Part shown: positions 7,090 through 15,951 of the stretch, one piece after another
Position numbering within the stretch: position 1 is the first letter of the stretch
Layout of the letters: each line of letters opens with the position of its first letter
Assembly: GCA_905234205.1 (NCBI GenBank)
Contig: CAJOGG010000021.1
Span: forward strand, 891 to 18,184
Origin: an uncultured Synergistales bacterium
Lineage (GTDB): Bacteria; Synergistota; Synergistia; Synergistales; Aminobacteriaceae
Direction of reading: 5' to 3'
Length of the DNA: 17,294 bases
Program-made: the position numbers and the translations under genes
The notes under the pieces: model-generated
What the model was told of the DNA's origin: nothing
The model's input: only the letters and a program-made list of their open reading frames with translations
The model's database searches: none

Positions 7090-8144
7090 TCCGTCCACCC
7101 AAAGGGATCAGGTTTAGTGCCCCATTGAATGCCCGTTAATTCGTCATATAATTTTTGCGCAATAGGCCCGATCTTGAAATCGTTGACTGTATATTTCTTG
7201 TCGTTGTAGAAGAGCTCTCCTATAGGTGAAATTACCGCGGCTGTACCTGTTCCGAAAGCTTCCTCAAGTTTTCCGTCTTCAGCAGCTCCGATTAACTCAT
7301 CAACGCTCAATAATCTTTCTTCAGCTGGAACTCCCCAATGTCTCAAAACTTCAAGGCATGATTTACGAGTTATGCCACCGAGTATAGATCCATTCTCAAG
7401 CGATGGAGTTACTACAGTGCCGTTAATCTTGAACATTACGTTCATTGCTCCAACTTCTTCGATATATTTTCTGTGAACGCCGTCAAGCCATAAAACTTGT
7501 GAGTAACATTTAGCTAATGCTCTGTCGCCTGCTCTGTTGCTTGCTGCGTAGTTACCTCCACATTTCGTGTAGCCTGTTCCGCCTCGTACTGCCCTGACGT
7601 CTTCTGTCTCAAGCATGATTTTCACGGGCTTAATTCCTTCTGCAAAGTAACTTGCGCTTGGGGAAGTGATTATCACGAAAATAGCCTGATGAATGCCATG
7701 AAGTGCGAGCTCTGGATCTGTTGCGAATATGAACGGACGAATATACAACGATGTTCCATTTCCAGAGGGTACCCAATTTTTGTCTACCTTAACAAGCTCT
7801 CTGACAGCTTCAAGGAAAATTTCGTTCGGAATTTGCGGGAGGCCAATTCTTTCTGCGGAAATGTTTATGCGTTTAGCGTTCTCGATCGGCCTGAAAAGGT
7901 GTACGCTTCCGTCTGCCCAACGATAAGCCTTCATGCCTTCAAAAACTGTATTAGCGTATTGAATGCCGCTTCCTGCTGGTGATAATGAAAGAGGGCCATA
8001 AGGAACTATGCGTGGATTATGCCATTGTTCAGCGTCCGTGTAATCCATCACGAACATATGATCAGAAAAAATTGATCCGAAACCTAATTTGTCGCTTGGA
8101 GGCATAGTGCCTGGGTTAGGATTCTTTGTGATACTTATCTGCAT
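7080..8144 (-). CDS. ilvE: Branched-chain amino acid aminotransferase
   Basis: A PLP-dependent class IV (D-amino-acid-transaminase fold) enzyme that interconverts Val, Leu and Ile with their 2-oxo acids, using glutamate/2-oxoglutarate. It has 354 residues, normal for the longer BCAT type. Motifs seen: QYANTVFEGMKAYRW, the PLP Lys in GTGYTKCGGNYAAS (about K194), the IEEVGAMNVMF segment with the Glu that contacts the PLP ring nitrogen, GSILGGITRKS, and EAFGTGTAAVISPIG. AAGGAG lies about 11 bases upstream of the ATG. The gap to the PilP-like gene upstream is 42 bases; downstream it overlaps ispE. Very secure. Confidence 0.96.
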   Translation of the reverse strand: MQISITKNPNPGTMPPSDKLGFGSIFSDHMFVMDYTDAEQWHNPRIVPYGPLSLSPAGSGIQYANTVFEGMKAYRWADGSVHLFRPIENAKRINISAERIGLPQIPNEIFLEAVRELVKVDKNWVPSGNGTSLYIRPFIFATDPELALHGIHQAIFVIITSPSASYFAEGIKPVKIMLETEDVRAVRGGTGYTKCGGNYAASNRAGDRALAKCYSQVLWLDGVHRKYIEEVGAMNVMFKINGTVVTPSLENGSILGGITRKSCLEVLRHWGVPAEERLLSVDELIGAAEDGKLEEAFGTGTAAVISPIGELFYNDKKYTVNDFKIGPIAQKLYDELTGIQWGTKPDPFGWTECV

Positions 8145-8186
8145 AAAATTTTGCTCCTTGCTGTGAATTTTTGTGAATACTTTATA

Positions 8187-8885
8187 TTATCGCATTCCTT
8201 TTATTAGTTCAATCTTTGAGACGTTATAATCAAAATCGCGTTTATTTGCTCTGACTGTTATTCCGTTGGATCTTATTCTCACGACGCGGCCAAGCTCACC
8301 GGGTAATTTATCGCCTCGACTAACTACAAGGCCCTTCAAGTCTCCAGCATCAACTACGGCTTTAGCTGACTTTCCTGAACTCATGATAGCTTTGACGAAT
8401 ATTCCTTCGGGGGCAATTGGTTCTTCTGTTGTTTCTTGCTGTGGTTCAGAGTTACCGGACATAGCTGCTATAGCGTTAAGTCGAGTTATATCTCTGCTGC
8501 GATCCCCACCTAGATCTTCAAGGCCAAATTCGTTTACGCCTTCAACATTAAATGGTCTGCTGTTCATTGCGGCTATGGTTGTGGCTATGGCTTCCCCGCC
8601 CTCTCTCATGTTGCTGATAGTTTTTGCGAGAGCCTCAAATTTATTCATCGTGTCGCGATTTTCCGGTGTATGTGATGAAGAGCTTCGGCCAAAAAGAAAC
8701 ATTGAGTCAAAAGCTTGGTTCGTATCCGCGATTCTGTCGGCTCTGAAATAATTCACGGCGGCCCATAAAATCCCAAGGAATAAAACTGTGAAACACGATA
8801 AGCGCACTAACTTTGCTTTGTTGTCATCAATCACTCCGGTTAATATGTCCCAGAACTCTTGAAAAGATTCAATCAATATGTTCAT
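8187..8885 (-). CDS. PilP/GspC-like inner-membrane protein
   Basis: A 232-residue protein with a cytoplasmic N-terminus, one transmembrane helix at about residues 28-47 (LSCFTVLFLGILWAAVNYF) and a low-complexity linker with QQETTEEPIAPEG. The C-terminal domain from about residue 155 (IFVKAIMSS, GLVVSRGDKLPGELGRVVRI, SNGITVRANKRDFDY) resembles the PilP/PulC-type domain that binds the secretin in type IV pilus and type II secretion machines. It starts 3 bases after the PilO-like gene ends, so the two are probably partners. The TM helix is unusual for PilP, which is often a lipoprotein, and closer to GspC. No PilM, PilN or secretin is in the window. Assignment is by pattern, moderate. Confidence 0.6.
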   Translation of the reverse strand: MNILIESFQEFWDILTGVIDDNKAKLVRLSCFTVLFLGILWAAVNYFRADRIADTNQAFDSMFLFGRSSSSHTPENRDTMNKFEALAKTISNMREGGEAIATTIAAMNSRPFNVEGVNEFGLEDLGGDRSRDITRLNAIAAMSGNSEPQQETTEEPIAPEGIFVKAIMSSGKSAKAVVDAGDLKGLVVSRGDKLPGELGRVVRIRSNGITVRANKRDFDYNVSKIELIKGMR

Positions 8886-8888
8886 GAT

Positions 8889-9389
8889 TTATTCTGCCTT
8901 CCATGCCTCAATAACTATATCAACGTCAACTGAATCTTCGGGGTTATCGTGATCTCTGACGATCTTAAGCGACGTTATACGTGAAGCGAACGGCATATTT
9001 CTCCAATCCGCAAATACCTTGGCCAAGGCGTAATAATTTCCGCTAATTTTTAGGTTCAAGACGTTTCCAGCACTATCATTCTCATTTGATGACATTGACA
9101 AAGTGTTCATGTTATATTTGTCAAGGATCTCGCGAACATGTGAATAAAATTCAACTGAATCAGAAGCTGTACCAACGTTATCAAAGTTTAACTCGTTAAC
9201 AGTGGTCAAAACTTTATTCTTTGCGCGTAAATCGTCCATTACACTTGAGAAATTATCACGTTCATTTATCATAGTGTCATACTCATCGCGATATTCGCTA
9301 AGCTCATGCAGTCCGTACCAGACTCCTACAGATACAGCCAAGCATAACGCGAAAAATATTCCTACGAAAATTAAGCTCTTGTTGTCCAT
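8889..9389 (-). CDS. PilO/GspM-like inner-membrane protein
   Basis: A 166-residue bitopic protein. It has one transmembrane helix at about residues 5-26 (LIFVGIFFALCLAVSVGVWY), a likely coiled coil at about 30-65 (LSEYRDEYDTMINERDNFSS), and a C-terminal ferredoxin-like domain (VLNLKISGNYYALAKVFADW, ITSLKIVRDHD). This is the PilO/GspM layout, in which the protein helps build the inner-membrane platform of type IV pili or type II secretion. The Shine-Dalgarno sequence is AAGG about 9-12 bases before the ATG. It lies 11 bases after the CDF transporter gene and directly before the PilP-like gene. Confidence 0.6.
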   Translation of the reverse strand: MDNKSLIFVGIFFALCLAVSVGVWYGLHELSEYRDEYDTMINERDNFSSVMDDLRAKNKVLTTVNELNFDNVGTASDSVEFYSHVREILDKYNMNTLSMSSNENDSAGNVLNLKISGNYYALAKVFADWRNMPFASRITSLKIVRDHDNPEDSVDVDIVIEAWKAE

Positions 9390-9400
9390 GATTTATTGCC

Positions 9401-10498
9401 TTAATCAGAAACATCAACATCGGGAGCTATCTGGAAGTTGTATTCGGGATAAGCCTTTGTCAGTTCGTCGTAAATTATCATCAAGCCCTCTTTGTAATTT
9501 ATATCGAAGCTCATAACTACGTCAAACCTTATGTTATTGTTCTCAACGTAAAAGCCGTGTACTTGCATTGCCCAATCATGAGCCAAGACTCTTTTGCGTA
9601 TATCGTTTTGAAGTTTCGCGGCCTCATTGTCGCTAGTGTTATACGAATACACACCAACCCCCGCGAGAATAACGCCGGTTTTCTGATAAACTTTTACTTC
9701 GATCTTTCTGGTGAGCTTGTCAATTTCTTTAGCCGTCATTGTATCGGGTACTTCAATGTGAACAGACGCATAATTTTTATCGGGGCCGTAATTGTACACA
9801 AATAAATCATAAGCACCTTGAATTTCAGGCTCTTCACATATAAGCTTCTTTATCTCGTTAGTTGTTTCTTTATCAGCACGAACCCCTAAAATCTCGTCCA
9901 GAGTTTCACTCATCATTTCAACGCCGGATTTGATTATAACGATAGAGATAATTGCTCCGACATAAGCTTCGAGTGATACGTCGCTTAACAAGTAAATGAT
10001 CGCTGAACCCAAAACTGACAGTGATAACACCGCGTCAAACATTGCGTCAGAACCTGAAGCTATTAACGAACCTGAATTAACTTTCTTGCCCTGTTCAGTT
10101 ATGTATTTGCCGAGAATTATTTTCACTACGACGGCTACGGCAATGATAATAAGTGACGTGATACTATAGTCAGCTTTTTCCGGGTGAATAATTTTCTTAA
10201 TAGATTCAACTGCTGAAGTAATTCCTGCGTAAAGGACGATCCCGGAGACAAGCATTGCGCTAATATATTCTATGCGACCATGACCGAGCGGGTGTTTCTT
10301 GTCTGGTAACCTGCTGGATAATTTTGTGCCTATGATCGTTATGATAGAGCTTAAAGCGTCAGAGAGATTATTAACAGCGTCAAGAATCACTGCGATAGAG
10401 TTTGATAGAATCCCTATTACGGCTTTGAATGCTACGAGAAATAAATTTGTGATTATTCCGATTATGCTTGCTCTAATGATTACGGCGTCACGATTCAT
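9401..10498 (-). CDS. Cation diffusion facilitator (CDF) family transporter
   Basis: A 365-residue divalent-metal/proton antiporter exporting metal from the cytoplasm. About six transmembrane helices fill residues 8-205. The metal site residues are visible as DAVNNLSD in TM2 (D40, N44, D47) and SDAMFD in TM5 (D151, D155), with KKHPLGHGRIEY in the following loop. After the usual cytoplasmic ferredoxin-like domain (about 210-285) there is an extra domain of about 75 residues (VHGFYVENNNIRFDVVMSFD) that looks like a second, diverged copy. The metal cannot be told from sequence: the N-containing site A differs from classic Zn types, and Mn, Fe or Zn are possible. AAAGGAG precedes the ATG. It lies 6 bases after the methyltransferase gene. 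Confidence 0.92.
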   Translation of the reverse strand: MNRDAVIIRASIIGIITNLFLVAFKAVIGILSNSIAVILDAVNNLSDALSSIITIIGTKLSSRLPDKKHPLGHGRIEYISAMLVSGIVLYAGITSAVESIKKIIHPEKADYSITSLIIIAVAVVVKIILGKYITEQGKKVNSGSLIASGSDAMFDAVLSLSVLGSAIIYLLSDVSLEAYVGAIISIVIIKSGVEMMSETLDEILGVRADKETTNEIKKLICEEPEIQGAYDLFVYNYGPDKNYASVHIEVPDTMTAKEIDKLTRKIEVKVYQKTGVILAGVGVYSYNTSDNEAAKLQNDIRKRVLAHDWAMQVHGFYVENNNIRFDVVMSFDINYKEGLMIIYDELTKAYPEYNFQIAPDVDVSD

Positions 10499-10504
10499 AA
10501 AAAT

Positions 10505-11866
10505 TCACTCCTTTGTTAATAGACATACGCTTTCTACGTGTGCAGTTTGTGGAAACATGTCAAACGCCTTCACGCTTTCAAGTTTATAGCCATGACCAGA
10601 TAAAATTTTGCAGTCCCGCGCAAGTGTTGCAGGGTTACACGAAACGTAAATCACTCGTGGCACACCGAAATTATTCACGGCCTCAAGCACAGAACGTTCA
10701 CAACCATCACGCGGAGGATCTAACACTACAGCGTCAAATCTTCTTGTAGGCTCGTTAAGGTCAGAAATTACTTCCTCGGACTTCCCGCAAAGTGTTTCAA
10801 CGTTATCAAAGCCGTTAGCCTTGAGATTCTTTGCAGCCATTCGCACAGCACTCTTCCATTCTTCAATGCTTGTTACGTGTTCAGAGTTAGCAGCAAGATA
10901 ACAAGTTAATGATCCTGTACCGCTGTAGAGTTCTAAAATATTTTTTGCGCCCTTGGCAAGTTCTGAAGCATACGTGAATAATTTTTCAGCTTGGCCCGTG
11001 TTCACCTGAAAGAATGACGTTGTATCGAACATTAAATCAAATTTCCCCAAGCGTTCATGAATCAATCCAGAGCCCAATAAATTTTCCGTGTACGTCCCTA
11101 GAATCACATTGCCAGGCTTTGAATTATGATTTAGCGTGAGAGTATCGGGCGCTGCGGACATTCCCAACGAGATTAACGCCTTAACATTCTTTGAGCTTAA
11201 TTTTCCGTTTATCACGAATGACAACAGACTCTCGCCGGTGTTAATTCCTGTTCTTGCGATTATGTGACGTAACTTGCCCTTGTTAGTTCTCTCGTCGTAA
11301 CCATCAAAAGAATAGCGATTATTTTCGAGAGCCGCTAAAATTTTCTCGTACATTTCATTCAATTTCTTAGCATTAACTGGACATTGCCTGATTAATTCTA
11401 ACCTGTGAGTCCCTGCACGATAAAAGCCAGTTGCGATTTTGCCTTTAAGATTCTGCACAGGAAACGAAGCCTTATTGCGATACCCCCAAAATTTCGGTGA
11501 AGCCTCACAAGTTAGAGCGTTGAATTTTTCCGCTGGGAAGCCTCCGATTCTCGTCATTGCGTCACGAACTATTCCGGCCTTGAGAGTTAATTGTGTGTCA
11601 TAATCAGCGTGTTGAAGTTGACAGCCTCCACATTTACCGTAATATTTACAGCGTGGTGTAACTCTTCCTGATGAAGCTTGTTCGATTGAAACTGTGTCAG
11701 CTATCATAAAATCCTTCTTGCGCGCAACTATTTCAGCGTTGACCTTTTCGCCTGGTAAAGCTCCCTGAACAAACACGACGCCTTTATCAGTTCTAGCTAT
11801 TCCAGTCCCTTCACTAGTAAAACCTGTAACATTAAGCGTGATTATCGTGGTGCGCCTCCCATTCAA
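10505..11866 (-). CDS. rlmD: RlmD/TrmA-family 23S rRNA (uracil-5-)-methyltransferase
   Basis: An S-adenosylmethionine-dependent enzyme making 5-methyluridine in RNA. An N-terminal TRAM domain ([27 protein letters not shown]) is followed by the 4Fe-4S motif [13 protein letters not shown] (three Cys visible, with a fourth in IRQCPVN). The C-terminal Rossmann domain has [33 protein letters not shown] and the catalytic Cys in [12 protein letters not shown]. The open frame extends to 11911, but that stretch only re-reads the lptB 3' end; TTG 11866 puts the start at the TRAM domain. The overlap with lptB is still 35 bases. The exact RNA target (23S U747, U1939 or other) cannot be fixed, so the symbol is tentative. 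Confidence 0.9.
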   Translation of the reverse strand: MNGRRTTIITLNVTGFTSEGTGIARTDKGVVFVQGALPGEKVNAEIVARKKDFMIADTVSIEQASSGRVTPRCKYYGKCGGCQLQHADYDTQLTLKAGIVRDAMTRIGGFPAEKFNALTCEASPKFWGYRNKASFPVQNLKGKIATGFYRAGTHRLELIRQCPVNAKKLNEMYEKILAALENNRYSFDGYDERTNKGKLRHIIARTGINTGESLLSFVINGKLSSKNVKALISLGMSAAPDTLTLNHNSKPGNVILGTYTENLLGSGLIHERLGKFDLMFDTTSFFQVNTGQAEKLFTYASELAKGAKNILELYSGTGSLTCYLAANSEHVTSIEEWKSAVRMAAKNLKANGFDNVETLCGKSEEVISDLNEPTRRFDAVVLDPPRDGCERSVLEAVNNFGVPRVIYVSCNPATLARDCKILSGHGYKLESVKAFDMFPQTAHVESVCLLTKE

Positions 11867-12575
11867 AGTTTTCGCCCAAGTAAAATTTGCGTGCAAGCTC
11901 ATTTTCTGCAACCTCTTCAGGAGAACCAGACAAAAATATTTCGCCGTCGTGAATTAAATACGTCCTGTCAGTTATAGAAAGAGTCTCGCGTACGTTGTGG
12001 TCAGTGATTAAGATCCCGTAGCCTTGGTCTTTGAGCTCGTGAATCATTGATTGAATATCAGCAACTGCTATTGGGTCAATGCCGCTGAAAGGTTCGTCAA
12101 GCAAAATAAATTTCGGCTTCAGGGTCAAAGCTCGTGCAATCTCTACGCGCCTTCGTTCTCCTCCTGATAAGCTATAGCCTTTAGTTTCCGCTATGTGAGT
12201 TATCTTAAATTGCCGCAGTAATTCGTCGGTCAAGTCGTTCGCATAACGTTTCTTGCCTGTTTGTTCCCAGACTAGATTAATATTTTCGCGCACCGTTAAA
12301 TTTCTGAAGACTGAAGCTTCTTGTGGAAGATAGCCAATGCCAGCGCGTGCACGTTGATAAACTGGTAAATTCGTAATGTCGTTGAAGTCTATTAATACGC
12401 TACCAGAGTCAGGCCTGATTAATCCGACTATCATATAGAAAGATGTAGTTTTGCCAGCACCATTCGGGCCAAGCAGTCCGACAACTTCACCAGCGTTTAC
12501 GGTGAGGCTGACTCCTCCAACAACAAGACGGCCATCATATTCTTTGCGTAAGTCTGAAGCTGTCAATGTGTTCAT
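11832..12575 (-). CDS. lptB: LPS export ABC transporter ATP-binding protein
   Basis: The cytoplasmic ATPase of the LptB2FG complex that extracts LPS from the inner membrane. It has 247 residues. Walker A is GPNGAGKT (about 36-43), the Q-loop lies in YLPQEASVF (Q85), the ABC signature is LSGGE (136-140), Walker B is FILLDEP (D160, E161) and the H-loop is ITDHN (H193). [17 protein letters not shown] and RLTVREN-type motifs distinguish LptB from amino-acid importers. The start overlaps the LptA-like gene by 4 bases (ATGA type), so the two are coupled. LptF and LptG are not in the window. Confidence 0.95.
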   Translation of the reverse strand: MNTLTASDLRKEYDGRLVVGGVSLTVNAGEVVGLLGPNGAGKTTSFYMIVGLIRPDSGSVLIDFNDITNLPVYQRARAGIGYLPQEASVFRNLTVRENINLVWEQTGKKRYANDLTDELLRQFKITHIAETKGYSLSGGERRRVEIARALTLKPKFILLDEPFSGIDPIAVADIQSMIHELKDQGYGILITDHNVRETLSITDRTYLIHDGEIFLSGSPEEVAENELARKFYLGENFEWEAHHDNHA

Positions 12576-13531
12576 TTCTTTTTTGTCGTCTTCCTGCTAG
12601 ATTTTTTTGCACTAGTTTTGCTCTTGTTTTCGGTCTGTGGTGTTTCGTCTTTGCTTTCAAGTTTTATTTCGGGACGGGAGAATCTTGAACGTAAATTGCT
12701 GTTATTGGGTTCACGCGATAAATCTATGGTAATCTCTGCGCGGTCCATGCTAGTTACTCCGGCTATTTCACGAGTCAAACCTCCTAAGGCCTCAACGCGG
12801 CTTTCATCGGGAAAATAAACTACAGCATCAGACTTCAAAGTCCTGCCGCCCTGAATAGCTATAACGTGACCACTTACGACAACGCTTCCACGTTCAACAG
12901 CATAAACTGCTTTATCGCCTTTGAGGCTAACGGGTTGATTGTTGCCTTTATCGCGTCCCCTGATCCATACGTTTTTATCAGCCGTCATTTCCTGAAGAAC
13001 TCCTTCACGTACGACTCCCTCAATAGAATTTGCGCCGAACTTCAAATTCCTGGACTTGTCCTCAATGTTTCTGACATTAGCGGCTAAGAACCTTGTGTGA
13101 GTGTCTATTTCTGTCGGGTCAGAAAATCCTCCTACACCCACTAAAATCAATCCGTCCGCATCAATAGCCATTGGCCCATAATTTCCGCGAACACCACTTT
13201 GAAATCTACACGTGGGAACTTCAAAGAACGATAACAACAAACGCCCGGACTTTATATCTACGTCAGTATCTTGCCATCTCCCTGTAGCTACTATTCCGTC
13301 GGTAAAATTTATCTCTCTGCGATCAACATTGCCTGAACCTGTAGGGGCCTCAACGTTTAATTCGCCGGCTTGTATAGTAACATTACCATCGGCCAAGAAG
13401 TCCCCGGTTTGTGCATCAAAGCGCATTCGGTTTGCTGAAAGTGTAGCAGTGTCGGGCATATCCTCATTATCAAGCGAGTAACAAGGAAGAGCAAACACCA
13501 CCACAAGCACAAACGCTAAAAATTTTTTCAT
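12572..13531 (-). CDS. LptA/OstA-like periplasmic LPS transport protein
   Basis: A 319-residue secreted protein. The signal peptide covers about residues 1-19 ([19 protein letters not shown]). The body is rich in beta strands of the OstA type: [19 protein letters not shown] near the N-terminus and [20 protein letters not shown] later, as in the beta-jellyroll of LptA/LptC/LptD. It is about twice the length of E. coli LptA, so it may hold two OstA units. The end is a lysine/serine-rich tail ([14 protein letters not shown]), unusual for a periplasmic protein. Its direct coupling to lptB supports a role in the LPS bridge. It starts 4 bases after the glutaredoxin-like gene. Confidence 0.8.
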   Translation of the reverse strand: MKKFLAFVLVVVFALPCYSLDNEDMPDTATLSANRMRFDAQTGDFLADGNVTIQAGELNVEAPTGSGNVDRREINFTDGIVATGRWQDTDVDIKSGRLLLSFFEVPTCRFQSGVRGNYGPMAIDADGLILVGVGGFSDPTEIDTHTRFLAANVRNIEDKSRNLKFGANSIEGVVREGVLQEMTADKNVWIRGRDKGNNQPVSLKGDKAVYAVERGSVVVSGHVIAIQGGRTLKSDAVVYFPDESRVEALGGLTREIAGVTSMDRAEITIDLSREPNNSNLRSRFSRPEIKLESKDETPQTENKSKTSAKKSSRKTTKKK

Positions 13532-13535
13532 GAGA

Positions 13536-13820
13536 TTAATTTAATGACGCCTCGAGAACTTTCTTGACGTTGGATTTACATTCATCGTATTTTTCCCCGG
13601 GGTGAGCTTCGTAGATTTTTTCTCCGTCAACAAACATTGTGGGCACTCTGTAATAATCATACTGTTCAGAAATTTCCGGGTGCTGATTCTCTTCTACCCA
13701 CTCAATATTTACGGAAGAGTATGTGGTATTTTCAGCGGTCAATTCCTTCAGAGCCTCGCGGGCTTGTTTACAATACGGACAACCTTCAAGATAAAACGCT
13801 AAAACTTTTTTCGCTGCCAT
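13536..13820 (-). CDS. Glutaredoxin/thioredoxin-family protein
   Basis: A 94-residue cytoplasmic redox protein with the active site CPYC (C14, C17) and the cis-proline motif RVPTMFVDG (P60), in the thioredoxin fold. It likely reduces disulfides or mixed glutathione-type disulfides; the true reductant is unknown. AAGGAG lies upstream of the ATG at a longish spacing of about 15 bases. It is the first gene of the long minus-strand operon, read divergently from the isochorismatase-family gene. Confidence 0.88.
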   Translation of the reverse strand: MAAKKVLAFYLEGCPYCKQAREALKELTAENTTYSSVNIEWVEENQHPEISEQYDYYRVPTMFVDGEKIYEAHPGEKYDECKSNVKKVLEASLN

Positions 13821-13860
13821 GATAAATAATCAAATCTCCTTTCAATTTTCCTAGATAGTA

Positions 13861-13866
13861 TATAAT
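13861..13866 (+). promoter_or_regulatory. Candidate -10 box in the divergent intergenic region
   Basis: The 82 bases between the glutaredoxin-like gene (minus) and the isochorismatase-family gene (plus) are AT-rich. They contain GTATATAATAAAT, with TATAAT at 13861-13866 placed for the + strand gene. TATTAT and TATACT on the other strand could serve the minus-strand operon. No clear -35 box was found on either side. Confidence 0.4.
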
Positions 13867-13902
13867 AAATCACAAAATTTTTCGGACAGTGAGGTTTTTT
13901 CC

Positions 13903-14472
13903 GTGCATAAGGCAATCAATGCTAGTTCGACGTTCTTAATGATGATAGATATTCAGGAACGTTTGATGCCAGCAATTTACAATAAAGATGAAGTGGTCAG
14001 TAATGCTGTGAAAATTTTGACGGCTGCTCATGAGCTTTCTGTGCCTTCAATAGTTTCTGAGCAATACCCAAAAGGAATAGGCCCTACTCTTCCTGAATTA
14101 AAATCCCTAATTCCTCAAGACTCTACGATAATGGAAAAAGTTGAGTTCTCTTGCTGTGAGAGTCCGAAGTTTGGCGACGCGTTCTTGAATCTTAGCTTCG
14201 GTTCTGGCACAAAGGATACGGCGGTATTGTTTGGAGTTGAGACTCATATTTGCGTGCTTGGGACTGCTATTGACCTTATCGAAAAATATAATTTGAACGT
14301 TGTAATAGCTGCTGACGCTTGCGGGAGTCGCACTGAACAGAATCACAAACTAGCTCTTGAGGCTGCGAGGTCTGCTGGTTGTTTTGTAGTACCTACTGAA
14401 ACCGTAATATATCACATGCTCCGAAAAGCAGGCACTCCAGAATTTAAGGCTTTGTTGCCGTTATTCAAGTAA
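13903..14472 (+). CDS. Isochorismatase-family cysteine hydrolase
   Basis: A 189-residue cytoplasmic hydrolase with the family's Asp-Lys-Cys triad: D16 in MMIDIQERL, K79 in MEKVEFSC and C117 in GVETHICVLGTA. The cis-peptide region before Cys (VET) is normal. The closest general type is the YcaC/ISOC1-like group; the substrate (amide, isochorismate or nicotinamide-like) cannot be told. The start is GTG 13903, with a weak GTGAGG about 8 bases upstream. The stop is 2 bases before the next gene, so they are probably co-transcribed. Confidence 0.9.
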   Translation: MHKAINASSTFLMMIDIQERLMPAIYNKDEVVSNAVKILTAAHELSVPSIVSEQYPKGIGPTLPELKSLIPQDSTIMEKVEFSCCESPKFGDAFLNLSFGSGTKDTAVLFGVETHICVLGTAIDLIEKYNLNVVIAADACGSRTEQNHKLALEAARSAGCFVVPTETVIYHMLRKAGTPEFKALLPLFK

Positions 14473-14474
14473 TT

Positions 14475-15164
14475 TTGAAGACTCGTAAAGCGGCTATATT
14501 ATTTGCGTTATTCCTTTGCTACTTGTATTTCCGAGGCATTGGAGATCACGGCCTGATTGATCCGGTTGAAGGAGTAAACGCGTCAGTAGCTCTTCACATG
14601 GTTGCGGGGAGAAATTATTTTGTCCCTAAGATTGGCAATGAATTAACAGCTGGCTCAACTATGGGGACGTGGTGGCTTGAAGCTCTGTCGCTTGACTTAT
14701 TCGGCTGGAGTGAATTTGCTGTAAGGTTCTGGTCGGCTTTGTCGGGGCTCGTCATGATTTTGGCGGCGGCTTTGTCTGCTCGTTCAAGTGATGATTCTGT
14801 TAAGACTTCACGAAAATTTTTATCCAGTTGGCTTGCTGCTTGTGCGTGCGCAAGTATGACTCTTTGCTTCATAGCCTCACAAATTGCTTCGTCTCATGCT
14901 ATATTTTCCTGCCTCACTGCTTTAGCTATGACCGGGGTAATACGTTCGCGCGGTGACAAAGCTTGGTTGATGCTGTCTCATACTTCAATAGCCTTTGCAT
15001 TCATAGCACACGGTCCGGCGGGATTGTTCATGCCGATTTTGGCGGTGTCGTCATATTGCGTTCTGTGCAACGACATGGAACTATTCAAAGACTTTTTCAC
15101 GTGGCCATTTAATATCCGGCTCTTATTACGTTATGCTGATATTCATAAATCCAAGCGTGATTGA
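14475..15164 (+). CDS. ArnT/PMT_2-like membrane glycosyltransferase, N-terminal segment (frameshifted)
   Basis: The first of three pieces of one gene. It starts at TTG 14475, directly after the previous stop, and no clear Shine-Dalgarno sequence is seen. The N-terminal helix LFALFLCYLYFRGIGD is followed by LIDPVEGVNASVALHMVAGR and NYFVPKIG, matching the first periplasmic loop of ArnT-type transferases, where an acidic residue is catalytic. Several more helices follow. After FFTWPFNIRLLL (to about 15129) this frame turns into RYADIHKSKRD and stops. The true continuation is in the +1 frame from about 15130 (VMLIFINPSVIEF). The family moves a sugar from a polyprenyl carrier to lipid A, lipids or proteins; the substrate here is unknown. 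Confidence 0.82.
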   Translation: MKTRKAAILFALFLCYLYFRGIGDHGLIDPVEGVNASVALHMVAGRNYFVPKIGNELTAGSTMGTWWLEALSLDLFGWSEFAVRFWSALSGLVMILAAALSARSSDDSVKTSRKFLSSWLAACACASMTLCFIASQIASSHAIFSCLTALAMTGVIRSRGDKAWLMLSHTSIAFAFIAHGPAGLFMPILAVSSYCVLCNDMELFKDFFTWPFNIRLLLRYADIHKSKRD

Positions 15165-15951
15165 GTTTATGGTGTGCCGAAATCATAATTACACGTTCGG
15201 AGGGATCCTAGGCATAATAGTTTTCGTGATAGTAGGTTTTGCTCCGTTCCATGGATTTTTGCTAAGGGCATTGTACGAGATAGTCCCGCGAAAATATCCT
15301 GCCTCTAAATCTCCAGAGCTATTCATGTTCGTATGGGCTGTGGTGTTTGCGTTTTATGCTGTTGCTTCAATGGATATATTAACGTTGGCGGCATGTGTCC
15401 CGGCATTGAGCGCGCTTCTCGGGAGAAAGTTAGATTTTTGGCTGAACAAAAAATTTTTGTCGGTAAGATATTCCGTCATGTTCAATATCTTGATATCGAT
15501 ACCACTGTTTTATATAGCGTTGCCGTTGATGATGAACTACGTACCAGTTATAAAGGTTTCGTTGCTGAGTTTGATACCTTATGAAATTATGCTTGGATTG
15601 TTCTTGATCGCATGTTGGTATTACACTAAGACTAGGCAAATTACAAAATGGATGCGTAATGTTTCTGCTGCGGCGTTGTTGTGCTTAATGCCTATTGCAG
15701 GAGTATTTAATCTTACGGCTGAAGTTTATGGCATTCGAGATATTGGGCTAAAGCTGCGTGATTTAATTCGGACTGATGATATAGTGCTTCAGTATGAAGT
15801 AAATTTTCCATCGTTATATTTCTACACTTTGAGAAATAACCCCGGGCGTAACCGAGAGGAGATTTGTTTATCCGGCGTCAGTGATCGAGCCTGTATGGAC
15901 AGGAAAAAACCGCGCGTTCTTGATAATTCCCACGGACAGAAGCACAGATAG
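15133..15951 (+). CDS. ArnT/PMT_2-like glycosyltransferase, middle segment (frameshifted)
   Basis: Continuation of the gene at 14475 in the next frame; the ATG at 15133 is internal, not a start. It shows FMVCRNHNYTFGGILGIIVF, matching the HN-type loop of ArnT-like enzymes, then helices such as FVWAVVFAFYAVASMDIL and LLGRKLDFWLNKKF. Late in the segment VLQYEVNFPSLYFYTLRN marks the periplasmic C-terminal domain. After about 15840 the frame gives an implausible basic tail ending at 15951. The good continuation (PGVTERRFVYPASVIEPV) is one frame further on. Removing one extra base at each break makes 1,542 bases, about 513 residues, a normal length for the family. Confidence 0.82.
   Translation: MLIFINPSVIEFMVCRNHNYTFGGILGIIVFVIVGFAPFHGFLLRALYEIVPRKYPASKSPELFMFVWAVVFAFYAVASMDILTLAACVPALSALLGRKLDFWLNKKFLSVRYSVMFNILISIPLFYIALPLMMNYVPVIKVSLLSLIPYEIMLGLFLIACWYYTKTRQITKWMRNVSAAALLCLMPIAGVFNLTAEVYGIRDIGLKLRDLIRTDDIVLQYEVNFPSLYFYTLRNNPGRNREEICLSGVSDRACMDRKKPRVLDNSHGQKHR

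Noticed and set aside
8266-8751. A 161-codon open frame on the + strand opposite the PilP-like gene
   Set aside because: Low-complexity, Ser/Pro-rich translation, no start signal, and it is fully antisense to a better gene.
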